Made by a program: the position numbers and the translations under genes
Assembly (NCBI GenBank): GCA_902781705.1
Contig: CACZKE010000026.1
Span: 1 to 64,000 of the forward strand
Reading direction: 5' to 3'
Length of the DNA stretch: 64,000 bases
Source of the DNA: an uncultured Bacteroidia bacterium
GTDB lineage: Bacteria > Bacteroidota > Bacteroidia > Bacteroidales > UBA932
Notes under the pieces: generated by a model
The model's database searches: none
What the model was told of the DNA's origin: nothing
The model's input: only the letters and a program-made list of their open reading frames with translations
Shown: piece by piece, positions 1 through 8,621 of the stretch
Position numbering within the stretch: the first letter of the stretch is position 1
Layout: every line of letters begins with the position of its first letter

Positions 1-569
1 GAAACGATCCATGTACGGAAGAGCGGGAAACCGGCTTCTCATGATCAAAATGATACATGCGAAAACTGGTTAATACTGCACCAAAAGTGACGAAGAACCG
101 AACATTGTCGGGGTCTGCGGGTTGTGGTCTTGTAACGTTTTGATCATCAGTGGATTATCGTAGCCATCCCCGCAGGCCGCGTTGACCATTCTTCGCATGG
201 GTCCCGCCGATGGACCTGTACGGGCGGTAGGTGGGTGGCGCGGCCCTCGGCGGTAATCGTACAAGTCTGGTTTGTGCGGGGAAACTTCAGAGGAACGGTG
301 ATTCTATGTACAAGTCTCGCGGAATCAACCGATATCAACCGGATATCTGGAGACTTGTACGGAAAATCGCCACGAGACGCGCATGTCGATGTACAAGCGA
401 GACATGTACATCACGTACATCTCCCTTTTGCCGCAAATGCGGCCAGGCGGCGTTGACCGCTGCTCGTATGGCTACAGCCGACTGCCGTCCTGTACGAGAC
501 CAGGACAAAGTTTATCCTCCAACGTCATGCAAGAATGGGCCGGGTAGGGGATTCTATGGAAAAAGAATC
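1..569. other. Repeat-rich spacer without a convincing gene
   Basis: No reading frame here looks like a protein that continues sensibly on either strand; a long plus-strand frame that enters the lipoprotein at 570 is simply open because the DNA is GC-rich. The tetramer GTAC occurs nine times (near 13, 218, 259, 308, 357, 391, 406, 415 and 492), about four times what base composition predicts. It is often joined to GTCTC or GAGAC. See the repeat entry for 250-500. The stretch 426-445 shares the core TTTTGCnGCAAATGCGGCC with 37982-38001. Confidence 0.5.
250..500. repeat. Cluster of GTACAAGTCTC-type direct and inverted repeats
   Basis: GTACAAGTCTC at 308-318 is matched by its exact reverse complement GAGACTTGTAC at 350-360, giving an 11-bp inverted repeat with a 31-bp spacer. 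A third copy (GTACAAGTCT) starts at 259. Related CGAGAC/TGTAC combinations occur at 373-395, 391-409 and 491-500. Two GATATC sites lie inside the loop. The sequence shows the repeats; whether they are protein-binding sites, a structured RNA or decayed mobile DNA is unknown. Confidence 0.55.
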
Positions 570-1043
570 ATGCGTAAGGCTTTATCATCCATATTGTTGT
601 CCGTGCTGTTGCTCTGTTTCGGCGCCTGTCAAAAGCAAGCCCCCGAACCGTCCTTCCCGGCCGTTCGTTATCTTTATGCCGGGAGCCAGGTGGGCAACGG
701 ATTCCAAATGTGGATCTGGATCCATGAGGACGAGTCGATCCCTGCGCTTGTGCATTCGGGCCTGTGCCGGTACATTGACGACAAGTACGTCGAAACCGAC
801 ATGGAGGAACTGGACTGCCGCTTCACGGACGAAGGCTTCACCCTGTCAGACCCTGTGACGGGGAATATCCTGTACACCGCCACCAACCTGGACAAGCCCG
901 GTTTCCCTTCCGGGTATTATGTCCATGTCACCTGGGCCCATTCCCCCGGCGCCACCTGGGATGCCCTTGCGGAAGAAAGGGGCTGGCAGCGGGAAATCAC
1001 CCTCTGGGTCCAGATGGACGAAGGAGACGATATGCTTATTTAG
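570..1043 (+). CDS. Small predicted lipoprotein, function unknown
   Basis: A 157-residue protein starting MRKALSSILLSVLLLCFGAC, a signal peptide with a lipobox whose cysteine is about residue 20, so it is probably a membrane-anchored lipoprotein. The start at 570 was chosen because everything upstream in the same frame is non-coding in character and the signal peptide begins exactly here. The mature part is rich in Asp, Glu and Trp, with no motif I recognise. It lies about 100 bp before the next lipoprotein gene, in the same direction. Confidence 0.7.
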   Translation: MRKALSSILLSVLLLCFGACQKQAPEPSFPAVRYLYAGSQVGNGFQMWIWIHEDESIPALVHSGLCRYIDDKYVETDMEELDCRFTDEGFTLSDPVTGNILYTATNLDKPGFPSGYYVHVTWAHSPGATWDALAEERGWQREITLWVQMDEGDDMLI

Positions 1044-1145
1044 AGCGACTTGCAAAAAGGTCGGGGCCGACCATTGGCTTAGCCCATGCTTGGAGATGCG
1101 GAAAAATGTGTCTATCTTCACGCGGAGAACACAATTCACTACAGC

Positions 1146-3785
1146 ATGGAAATCTCTCGAATCTTTCCATTGGCCCTCATCGCCGCCCTTTTGACGGGCT
1201 GCCGGGCGGCGGACAGGACTGCCCAGGACAGTCCGCGCATCGTCAACATCATCAATTTCATCCGCTACACGGAACCCCGTGACGACGAAATAACCGAACA
1301 GGTCCTCTACGAAACGGTCCTTTCCCAAGCGGAAGACCTTCGGAGCAAGGGACTTACGGGAACGTACCTGCTGCAGTACGACGCTTTGATCGACCCGTCC
1401 TACCAGGCCTTGATGAAGGAAGAGATGGAGCGGGGCTGCGAAGTCGGCGCCTGGTGGGAAATCACGCAGCCGCATGTCGAGGCCGCCGGATATAGTTGGC
1501 GGGGACGCTATCCCTGGGACTGGCATGCCAACGTGGGATTCTCGGTCGGCTACACCCAGGCGGAACGGGAGCATCTGGTCGATGTCTATATGGACAAGTT
1601 CAAGGAAGTCTTCGGGTGCTGGCCGAAATCCGTCGGATCCTGGTTCATCGAGGCCGGAACGCTGGCCTACCTGCGTGACAAATACGGTATCGAAGCGTCC
1701 TGCGACTGCCGGGACCAGGTGGGTACGGACGGATACACCCTCTGGGGCGGCTACTGGAACGGCGGCTATTACCCCAGCCGGCAAAACGCCTACATGCCCG
1801 CCCAGACCGCCGAGGGCGGCATCGACCTTCCCGTCTTCCGGATGCTGGGAAGCGATCCCATCTATCAGTATGAGGCCGGCGTGGGAGGGGCGGTCCAGAG
1901 CGTCATTACCCTGGAACCCGTCTATGAACTGGGCGGAGGACTTCCGGCGTGGGTGGACTGGTTCTTCCGGATGTTCACCGAAGAGCCGCACCTGGGCTTC
2001 AACTATGTCCAGGTGGGCCAGGAGAACTCCTTCACCTGGGGGTTGATGAAGAAGGGATTCGTCTATCAGACGGAGCAGGTCGCCCGGCTGCAGAAGGAAG
2101 GGAAAGTCCGTGTCGAGACCCTCTCGGAGACCGGCCGCTGGTTCAGGGAGCGCTATCCCGTGACCCCGCCTACGTCCGTCGTCACCACGGAAGACGCGCT
2201 GGGTAATGGAAGGAAGACCTACTGGTTCAATTGCCGGAACTACCGCGCCAACCTCCTGTGGGAGGGCACGTCCCTGAAAATCAGGGACCTGCATGTCTTC
2301 GACGAGCGGCTGCGCTCCGAGTACCTCGACCATCCCGATACGCTTCCGGTCTTCCATTACGAGACCTTCCCGCTGGTCGATGGCTGCCTCTGGAGTACGG
2401 CTGAGAAGATGGCCGGACTCCGCCTGGAAGCCCCTGCATTCAAAGGCGGTGACCTTCAATTCGTTCCGATGGATGGCGAAAAGGGACAGGATGTCATCTG
2501 GGCCTCGGAGGACGGAAAGGGACGCTTCGTGTTCTCCTTTACCGAGGACGGTCTCTCCGTCGTTTCAAAGGGACCGGTCGGTGACTGGTGTCTCGTCCTT
2601 TCGACCGCTCCGGACGCCCCGCTTCCGTTCACGCAGATTACCCCGGACACCATCCGGGCCCGCTATCAGGGAATGGACTACGGAATGAAGATCGTGAAGG
2701 GCCGGGCCGATGACTTGCGCGGACAGGATGACGGCGCTGTCCTCCGGCTTCTCCCGGACCGGAACCGGCTGTCTTTAGCGCCGTTCCGGAGTGCCGCCTG
2801 CACCGGCGGCCGGGGGCCGCTCCCGCGCGGAAAGGCTTCCGCCGACATGGACCAGGCTTTCACCTCCTATCTCCAGGCCGTCGCCGACAGTGCCGAGGAC
2901 CTGCACGGCATCATGGTTCTTCAGCACGGGAAGGTGCTGGAAGAGAAGCTGTTCGTGCCCGATACGGCACACATCCTCAATTCCGTGTCCAAGACTTTCA
3001 CCTCCACCGCCGTGGGTTTCGCCATCTCCGAGGGCTTGCTCAGCCTGGATGACAAGATCGTGGACCTGTTCCCGGAGAGCGTCCCGGAAAATGCATCGGA
3101 TACCCTGAAGCGCGTTACCATCAGGCATCTGCTCACGATGAACTCCGGCCACGGAACGGATCCGACCGGCGCCACGCGCAGCGGGGACGGCGACTGGATC
3201 CGGGGCTTCATGGAGTGGCCCCTCCAGTATGAGCCCGGAACCTGCTACTGCTATAACAGCCTGGGTACCTATGTCTTATCCGCCGCCGTGCAGAAGGTGA
3301 CCGGACAGAAGATCGTCGATTACCTGGACACCCGCCTGTGGCAGCCGCTCGGCATCGACCATCCCAAGTGGTTGGAAAGCCCGGCCGGCATCAACACCGG
3401 CGGCTGGGGGCTGTATCTGAAGCTGGAGGACCTTGCCCGGATGGGTCTTTGCATCCTCGGTGGAGGCAAGTTCAACGGGAAGCAGGTCATCCCTGCCGAG
3501 TGGGTGAAAGAGATGTCCGCGAACCAGGTCCCGTCCTCCCCGGCGGGGCTGAACCTCGAGCAGATGCGCGCCCTGGGCATGGACCCCGACCACAGCGACT
3601 GGCTCCAGGGCTACGGCTACCAGATGTGGCGCTGCCGCCACAATGCCTTCCGGGCCGACGGGGCCAACGGCCAGTACATCCTCATCCTTCCGGAAAAGGA
3701 CGCCGTCATCGTCACCACGGCCCATATCCAGGACATGCAGGAGGAACTGAACCTCATCTGGGACCACCTGCTGCCCGCCCTGTAG
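1146..3785 (+). CDS. Lipoprotein: deacetylase-like domain fused to a beta-lactamase-family serine hydrolase
   Basis: An 879-residue two-domain protein. The start is set at 1146 because MEISRIFPLALIAALLTGC is a good lipoprotein signal; the frame is open 60 bp further upstream. Residues about 30-560 look like a polysaccharide-deacetylase or DUF3863/3864-like barrel with many Trp, Tyr and His residues (for example GAWWEITQPH and PWDWHANVGF). From about residue 580 there is a CubicO/class C beta-lactamase-type domain (PF00144): the SxxK motif is SVSK, with nucleophile Ser613 and Lys616, and the second motif is YNS near residue 703, a variant common in this family. An envelope amidase, esterase or peptidase role is likely, but the substrate cannot be told. 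The hydrolase call is firm; the identity of the N-terminal domain is less so. Confidence 0.75.
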   Translation: MEISRIFPLALIAALLTGCRAADRTAQDSPRIVNIINFIRYTEPRDDEITEQVLYETVLSQAEDLRSKGLTGTYLLQYDALIDPSYQALMKEEMERGCEVGAWWEITQPHVEAAGYSWRGRYPWDWHANVGFSVGYTQAEREHLVDVYMDKFKEVFGCWPKSVGSWFIEAGTLAYLRDKYGIEASCDCRDQVGTDGYTLWGGYWNGGYYPSRQNAYMPAQTAEGGIDLPVFRMLGSDPIYQYEAGVGGAVQSVITLEPVYELGGGLPAWVDWFFRMFTEEPHLGFNYVQVGQENSFTWGLMKKGFVYQTEQVARLQKEGKVRVETLSETGRWFRERYPVTPPTSVVTTEDALGNGRKTYWFNCRNYRANLLWEGTSLKIRDLHVFDERLRSEYLDHPDTLPVFHYETFPLVDGCLWSTAEKMAGLRLEAPAFKGGDLQFVPMDGEKGQDVIWASEDGKGRFVFSFTEDGLSVVSKGPVGDWCLVLSTAPDAPLPFTQITPDTIRARYQGMDYGMKIVKGRADDLRGQDDGAVLRLLPDRNRLSLAPFRSAACTGGRGPLPRGKASADMDQAFTSYLQAVADSAEDLHGIMVLQHGKVLEEKLFVPDTAHILNSVSKTFTSTAVGFAISEGLLSLDDKIVDLFPESVPENASDTLKRVTIRHLLTMNSGHGTDPTGATRSGDGDWIRGFMEWPLQYEPGTCYCYNSLGTYVLSAAVQKVTGQKIVDYLDTRLWQPLGIDHPKWLESPAGINTGGWGLYLKLEDLARMGLCILGGGKFNGKQVIPAEWVKEMSANQVPSSPAGLNLEQMRALGMDPDHSDWLQGYGYQMWRCRHNAFRADGANGQYILILPEKDAVIVTTAHIQDMQEELNLIWDHLLPAL

Positions 3786-3805
3786 AAACCTTACCCTTTA
3801 TCCCT

Positions 3806-4324
3806 ATGAGAAAGATTATCGTCCTTCTGTTTGCGGCTGCCCTGGTCCTTTCGTCCTGCGGCTCCGCCCGCCTCACACCCGAAGAGCAGCAGGCGCGTGC
3901 CGCCTATGTAGCCCGTTCCGTGAACAACCTGGACATGGCCATCGGCATCACCGGCGTTCCCAACGGAACTTCCCGGATGCTCCAGATGAACAAGGAATAT
4001 TACATCTATCTGGAAAACGGCCATGTGACGACCCGGCTTCCCTTCTTCGGGAGGGTCCGCAGCGGCGGTATCAACGAACTCATGGGAGACGCTTCCATCG
4101 TCCTGGAAAACGCTCCGATGTACAACGTCACCGTCTCCCGGACCCACACGACGGAACACGGAGAATATGCCCTTTCCTTCCAGGCCAAACGGGATCTCCG
4201 GACCATCTACACCTTCTTCATCACCCTGTTCGACAACGGCCAGGCCGACATCCGCGTCTCCCTGTCCAACAATTCGGCCATGCTCTACTATGGCGAATTG
4301 GATTTCAACCCCCGGAAGAGATAG
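3806..4324 (+). CDS. DUF4251-type lipoprotein
   Basis: A 172-residue protein with the lipoprotein signal MRKIIVLLFAAALVLSSC; the cysteine is residue 18. The start at 3806 follows the previous stop by 20 bp. The mature domain (KEYYIYLENGHVTTRLPFFGR and a downstream YALSF segment) fits the Bacteroidetes-specific DUF4251 family, usually 170-190 residues, whose function is unknown. It is probably co-transcribed with the genes on either side. Confidence 0.75.
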   Translation: MRKIIVLLFAAALVLSSCGSARLTPEEQQARAAYVARSVNNLDMAIGITGVPNGTSRMLQMNKEYYIYLENGHVTTRLPFFGRVRSGGINELMGDASIVLENAPMYNVTVSRTHTTEHGEYALSFQAKRDLRTIYTFFITLFDNGQADIRVSLSNNSAMLYYGELDFNPRKR

Positions 4325-4354
4325 TTTCCCGGCCGGTCCGGCAGCCATAGGCCC

Positions 4355-5518
4355 ATGCAGAAGAAACGCTACGTCATCCTGGACGCCCTCCGCGGGTTTG
4401 CCATCCTGGGCATCATCCTGGCGAACTTCCCGGAGTTCTCCCTGTGGACTTTCTCGGATCCGGCGACCTGGACCCGGACGGACACCGTCACCCGGGCCAT
4501 CCAGACCTTTTTCGTGGACGGGAAGTTCTATACGCTGTTCTCCCTCCTGTTCGGCATGGGATTCAGCATCCAACTGGCCAATGCCGAGGGAAAACTGCGG
4601 ACTTTCTACCGGCGGATGACCGTGCTTCTTTGCATCGGCCTGATCCATCTTTTCTTCCTCTGGAGCGGGGACATCCTGGCGCTGTATGCCGTGTGCGGGA
4701 TGCTGCTTCCCCTTTTCCGCAAGTTTCCGACCTGGAAACTGCTGCTGGTCGCCGGCGGGCTGTTCCTCGTCCCGGTGCTGCTGGACGCCGTTTTCGGGAC
4801 ACGGCTCGCGGACCCGCTGGAGCGGGAGCAATGGCGCCACTGCGGCCTCTATGGCATCACGGAGGCCAATTTCGGCACCTGGCTCTCCGACGCCCGGAGT
4901 TACCGCGAAGTCCTGCAGTTCCTGCACATGGGGTCCGTGGAGCGGATGTGGGAATTCGTGTCCGGCCATCGTCTCTTCAAGGTCCTCGGCCTGTTCATCG
5001 TGGGTTTCGCCGTGGGCCGGGAACGGATCTATGCCGATATCGACAGCCACAAACCCCTGTTGAAAAAGTTCCTCGCCTGGGGCTTCGGCCTGGGTATTCC
5101 CTTCGGTATCCTATATACCTGGAGTGCCATGCAGGGGTATCCCTGGGGGCGGGTCGCCCATGACATCCTGTACCTGGTGAGCGTCTATCCGATGGGCTTC
5201 GCCTATGCCGCGCTCTTCGCCCTGGCCTTCTCCCGGAGCGAGGACGCACCCGGCTGGAAACTGCTGTCCAGTCCGGGCCGGATGGCCTGCACGAACTACC
5301 TGGGGCAGTCCGTCATCGGCATCTTCCTGTTCTACGGCATCGGCCTGGGCCTCGGAAACCGGGTCGGCCTGCTGGGGACCGAACTCATCGCCTTGGGCGT
5401 CTATGCTTTCCAGATCCTGTTCAGTTCCCTCTGGATGCGGGCGTTCGCCTTCGGCCCGGTGGAATGGGTGTGGCGGATGCTTACCTACGGCAAGCGGCTT
5501 CCGCTGCGGCGGTCGTAA
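4355..5518 (+). CDS. DUF418 family multi-pass membrane protein (YeiB-like)
   Basis: A 387-residue integral membrane protein. The N-terminal LDALRGFAILGIILAN signature is typical of DUF418 and acyltransferase-3-like proteins. About eight to ten hydrophobic segments follow, and the C-terminal third has the conserved GRMACTNYLGQS motif of DUF418. Members are thought to act in the inner membrane, perhaps in transport or envelope modification, but have no settled function. It follows the DUF4251 gene by 30 bp and ends 24 bp before the convergent transporter gene. Confidence 0.85.
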   Translation: MQKKRYVILDALRGFAILGIILANFPEFSLWTFSDPATWTRTDTVTRAIQTFFVDGKFYTLFSLLFGMGFSIQLANAEGKLRTFYRRMTVLLCIGLIHLFFLWSGDILALYAVCGMLLPLFRKFPTWKLLLVAGGLFLVPVLLDAVFGTRLADPLEREQWRHCGLYGITEANFGTWLSDARSYREVLQFLHMGSVERMWEFVSGHRLFKVLGLFIVGFAVGRERIYADIDSHKPLLKKFLAWGFGLGIPFGILYTWSAMQGYPWGRVAHDILYLVSVYPMGFAYAALFALAFSRSEDAPGWKLLSSPGRMACTNYLGQSVIGIFLFYGIGLGLGNRVGLLGTELIALGVYAFQILFSSLWMRAFAFGPVEWVWRMLTYGKRLPLRRS

Positions 5519-5542
5519 GGCGGGAACGTTCGTTTTAAAGGA

Positions 5543-6901
5543 TTACTCCCTCACCCTCAAATACTTCCACCCGATGACCGGGAGGACGAAGGCGATGACG
5601 CAGGCGATGGTCCAGAAGATGGACACGGGGCCGAAGTCGTAAACGCCGTCGGCGGCGTTGCCCTCGATGAGGAAGCCGGAGACGATGCTCTGGAGACCGG
5701 CCGCGGCATAGCTGGAGATTCCTACGATGCCCAGGGCGGCGCCGGTGGCCTTGCGCGGGACGAAGTCCAGGGCCATCAGGCCGGCGACGATGCAGAACAC
5801 CACGCTGAAGGCCATGCTGAACAGGGCGATGTACGCGATGTTCATCCAGTAGGTCCCGCCCGTAAACAGGAACAGGGACAGGGTGACGACGGTGAGGGCG
5901 CCGGCAATGACCACCGGCCGCGCGCGGTTTCCACCGAACAGCCGGTCGGAAATCCAGCCCGCCAGGAGATTCCCCACCACGCCGAAGGCCTCGGAGATGC
6001 CGATGATCTGCGTCGCGCTCTCCAGCGAGAACTCCTTCTGCTTTTGAAGGAAGAGCACGCCCCAGTCGCTCACCGCGTGCTGAGTGATGTAGATGAAGGC
6101 GCTGGAGATGGCGATGACCCAGATGCCAGGGTGCTTGAACACCCATTTCTGGAGTTCCTTCGTGGGTTTCTTGTCCAGGGTCTTGAGGGGTTCTCCCGAT
6201 AGTTCCTGCACCGTGGGCAGTCCCTTGCTTTCCGGAGTGTCGGAGATGAAGACGGCGGCGACGATGGTGCCGATGACACCCGCCGCGGCCGCCGCGACGA
6301 AGCCCCATTGCCAGCCCGCGACCGCCACGACGAAGCCCAGGGCGATCATCGTCAGGGCCTTGCCGAAGGACGGGGTGGAACTGAAGATGCTGTACATGGT
6401 TCCGCGGCTTTTCAGCGGGAACCAGCGGGACAGGCTGATGGTGCCGGGCGGCGAGCCCATGGACTGGACCCAGCCGTTGACACCCCACAGGAGGGCGAAC
6501 GCGACCAGCATCGCGACGGAACCGATCCCCAGCGGGCCCTGCAGCAGGCCCAGGATGCCCAGCACGAGGTTGATGACGGCCGATATGCCCAGGCCCCAGG
6601 CCATGAACCGGCGGATGTTGCAGTAGTCGGCGATGAAGCCGTTGGAGAACTTCCCGGCCGCATAGACGAAGTAGAAGACCGAGCCGATGACGCCGAGTTC
6701 CCCGGCCGTCAGGACGCCGCCGTCGATGATCGGCTGCTTCACGACACCGAGCGTCATCCGGCACACATAGTAGAGGGTATAGGCGGCGGTTACGCCCCAG
6801 AAAGTCCTGGTACGCAGCCGTTTGTATTCTTCGTCCACCCGCTCCGCGGGCACCTTTCCCTCGGAAGGCTTGCTGATCCGGAAATAGCTGTAGAGCGACA
6901 T
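5543..6901 (-). CDS. MFS transporter, organophosphate:phosphate antiporter type
   Basis: A 452-residue inner-membrane transporter of the major facilitator superfamily, with about 12 hydrophobic segments. The YTLYYVCRMTLGVVKQPIIDGG region and WVQSMGSPPG place it in the OPA branch (GlpT/UhpT relatives), which exchange sugar phosphates or glycerol 3-phosphate for phosphate. The start MSLYSYF at 6901 was preferred to an upstream one at 6943. A TAACTTCG element resembling the -7 box lies just upstream on the minus strand. The transported compound cannot be read from sequence. Confidence 0.85.
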   Translation of the reverse strand: MSLYSYFRISKPSEGKVPAERVDEEYKRLRTRTFWGVTAAYTLYYVCRMTLGVVKQPIIDGGVLTAGELGVIGSVFYFVYAAGKFSNGFIADYCNIRRFMAWGLGISAVINLVLGILGLLQGPLGIGSVAMLVAFALLWGVNGWVQSMGSPPGTISLSRWFPLKSRGTMYSIFSSTPSFGKALTMIALGFVVAVAGWQWGFVAAAAAGVIGTIVAAVFISDTPESKGLPTVQELSGEPLKTLDKKPTKELQKWVFKHPGIWVIAISSAFIYITQHAVSDWGVLFLQKQKEFSLESATQIIGISEAFGVVGNLLAGWISDRLFGGNRARPVVIAGALTVVTLSLFLFTGGTYWMNIAYIALFSMAFSVVFCIVAGLMALDFVPRKATGAALGIVGISSYAAAGLQSIVSGFLIEGNAADGVYDFGPVSIFWTIACVIAFVLPVIGWKYLRVRE

Positions 6902-6914
6902 ATCGGGAACGAAG

Positions 6915-7529
6915 TTACAAATTTCTTTCGATACATGCGCCAAGGTCCGTTCCCTGCACGTACAGGGCGGCCTTCCAGCCGGCGGCGAGGGCGCCGTCCA
7001 CGTTCCGCTGCGAGTCGTCGATGAAAAGGATTTCCTCCCCGGGGAGGCCGATTTCCGCCGCTACGGCGTCGAAGATCGCCCGCGAGGGCTTCATGAGCTT
7101 CATCCGGCAGGAGATGAACTCCTTGATGAAAACCCGCTGCCAGTCCAGGCCGTTCTCCTCATAGATATCATGCATCCGCTTGACGGAAATCTCGTTGTTG
7201 TTCGTGAGGCCGTAGATCCGGTACTGCCCGGACAACCGCTCCAGCAGACGCGCCTTCGCCGGGTCCATCCCCACGAGCAGCCCCGCCATCGCCCGGTCGA
7301 CATCGCCGGGCACGCAGCCGGGGCGGGACTCCTTCAGGATCTCCGAGCGGAACTCGTCCTCCGTGATGAGTCCGGCCTCCATGTCCCCGTAGATGCCCTT
7401 CTGATGGCTCAGGTCCAGGATCTCCGTGATCCGCTCATAGCCGAGGATCTTCCGGAAGGCCCTCACGCAGCGGTCGAAGTCCAGGTCGATGAGGACTCCG
7501 CCCAGGTCGAATACGATCGCTTTTACCAT
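6915..7529 (-). CDS. HAD family hydrolase (YihX/epoxide-hydrolase-like phosphatase)
   Basis: A 204-residue cytoplasmic HAD-superfamily enzyme. Motif I is FDLGGVL with nucleophile Asp8, motif II is the LTNN segment, motif III is KLMKPS, and motif IV is FIDDSQRN. The helical cap sits between motifs I and II, as in subfamily IA phosphatases. The FDLGGVL variant with LTNN matches YihX-type sugar-phosphate phosphatases; the substrate is not predictable. The start at 7529 follows a clear TACCTTTG -7 box on the minus strand. It ends 13 bp before the transporter start, so the two may be co-transcribed. Confidence 0.85.
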   Translation of the reverse strand: MVKAIVFDLGGVLIDLDFDRCVRAFRKILGYERITEILDLSHQKGIYGDMEAGLITEDEFRSEILKESRPGCVPGDVDRAMAGLLVGMDPAKARLLERLSGQYRIYGLTNNNEISVKRMHDIYEENGLDWQRVFIKEFISCRMKLMKPSRAIFDAVAAEIGLPGEEILFIDDSQRNVDGALAAGWKAALYVQGTDLGACIERNL

Positions 7530-7537
7530 AACGGGGA

Positions 7538-7545
7538 CAAAGGTA
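7538..7545 (-). promoter_or_regulatory. Bacteroidetes -7 box (TACCTTTG) for the HAD gene
   Basis: CAAAGGTA on the plus strand reads TACCTTTG on the minus strand, matching TAnnTTTG. It lies 9 bp before the HAD start codon, so the transcript would have almost no leader. Confidence 0.6.
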
Positions 7546-7621
7546 CACAATCTTTCGGAAACGGAAAGACTTCCGGAAAGGCACGGAATGTGCACGGAAA
7601 AGGCGTTACGGTAAAAATCCG

Positions 7622-7629
7622 TATATTTG
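7622..7629 (+). promoter_or_regulatory. Bacteroidetes -7 box (TATATTTG) for the M23 peptidase pair
   Basis: TATATTTG matches TAnnTTTG exactly. It lies 24 bp before the TTG chosen as start of the first M23 gene and rules out any start upstream of about 7636. Confidence 0.65.
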
Positions 7630-7652
7630 CAGACTACACAGGAAGGAACGCA

Positions 7653-8621
7653 TTGGCCAAGGAACCCAAATACCACCTGAATCCCCAGACCTTGATGGTC
7701 GAGCTCAAGGATGAGAAGCATTACCCGCTTCTCAAGGCCCTCGGTGTGCTCGTCGGGGGCGCCGTGCTGTTCGCGCTGTATATCTGGCTTTACGGGCATG
7801 TGTTGGGACAGGACCTTCCGAAGACGGCCGTCCTCAAGCGACGGAATGCCGACTGGCTGTCGCGGGTGGAGCAGGTCCAGGGCCGGCTGGACCGCGATGC
7901 GGAGGTCCTTTCGCTCCTGGAAGTGCGGGACGACCGGATTTACCGGTCGGTCTATGGCATGGACGAGATTCCCGCCGCGGTGCGGAGCGCCGTGCCCGGG
8001 GCGGACAGCCGCTACCCGGACCTGGCCGTGCTGGACCGGAACAACCTCCTGCGCCGTACGCTTACCCGGCTGGACGCCCTGTCCAAGGCCGCGTACGTCC
8101 AGTCCAAGTCGCTGGATGAGGTGTCGGCCCTGGCGGGTGCGGCCGGCGACAAGGCGGCCCACATCCCGGCCATTCCGCCGATGGACCCTTCGCCGGGTTC
8201 GTTCAACCTCTCCAGTCCCTTCGGCGTCCGGAACGACCCGATTACGGGCGACGGAAAAATGCACACCGGCATGGACTTCGCCTGCCCGCCCGGCAATCCC
8301 GTCTATGCGACGGGCGACGGCGTGGTCATCCTCGTGGAGAGCGACTTCTACGGCTACGGCAACCATATCGAGGTGGACCATGGCTTTGGCTATGTGACCC
8401 GATATTCCCACCTGGCGGACATGTATGTCTATGTGGGGCAGCCCGTCAAGCGGGGCGACTGCCTGGGCACGAGCGGACGCTCCGGCCGCGTGACCGGCCC
8501 GCACCTGCATTATGAGGTCCTCTACCGGCACGACTACGTGAATCCGGCCGCCTACATGGACCTGGACATTTCACCCGAGGACTATGCCGCGATGGTCCGC
8601 AAACCCCTCTTCCGCCGATGA
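7653..8621 (+). CDS. M23 family metallopeptidase, membrane-anchored, TTG start
   Basis: A 322-residue peptidoglycan endopeptidase-like protein. The start is a TTG at 7653: it lies 24 bp after the -7 box, has GGAAGG before it, and gives the N-terminus (M)AKEPKYHLNPQTL, which matches the conserved beginning of Bacteroidetes M23 proteins. One membrane helix lies at residues about 30-52, then a short coiled coil, then the LytM domain with HTGMDF (His and Asp zinc ligands) and GPHLHYEV (HxH). Catalytic residues are present, so it is probably active in cell-wall turnover in the periplasm. It overlaps the next M23 gene by 4 bp (ATGA). Confidence 0.9.
   Translation: MAKEPKYHLNPQTLMVELKDEKHYPLLKALGVLVGGAVLFALYIWLYGHVLGQDLPKTAVLKRRNADWLSRVEQVQGRLDRDAEVLSLLEVRDDRIYRSVYGMDEIPAAVRSAVPGADSRYPDLAVLDRNNLLRRTLTRLDALSKAAYVQSKSLDEVSALAGAAGDKAAHIPAIPPMDPSPGSFNLSSPFGVRNDPITGDGKMHTGMDFACPPGNPVYATGDGVVILVESDFYGYGNHIEVDHGFGYVTRYSHLADMYVYVGQPVKRGDCLGTSGRSGRVTGPHLHYEVLYRHDYVNPAAYMDLDISPEDYAAMVRKPLFRR

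Noticed and set aside
231..569. N-terminal extension of the first lipoprotein
   Set aside because: A signal peptide with lipobox starts at 570; the extension is Cys/Arg-rich and covers the repeat cluster.
5535..6764. A 409-codon frame overlapping the MFS transporter on the same strand
   Set aside because: The translation is Arg/Gly/His-rich without helices, while the other frame gives a complete 12-helix transporter.
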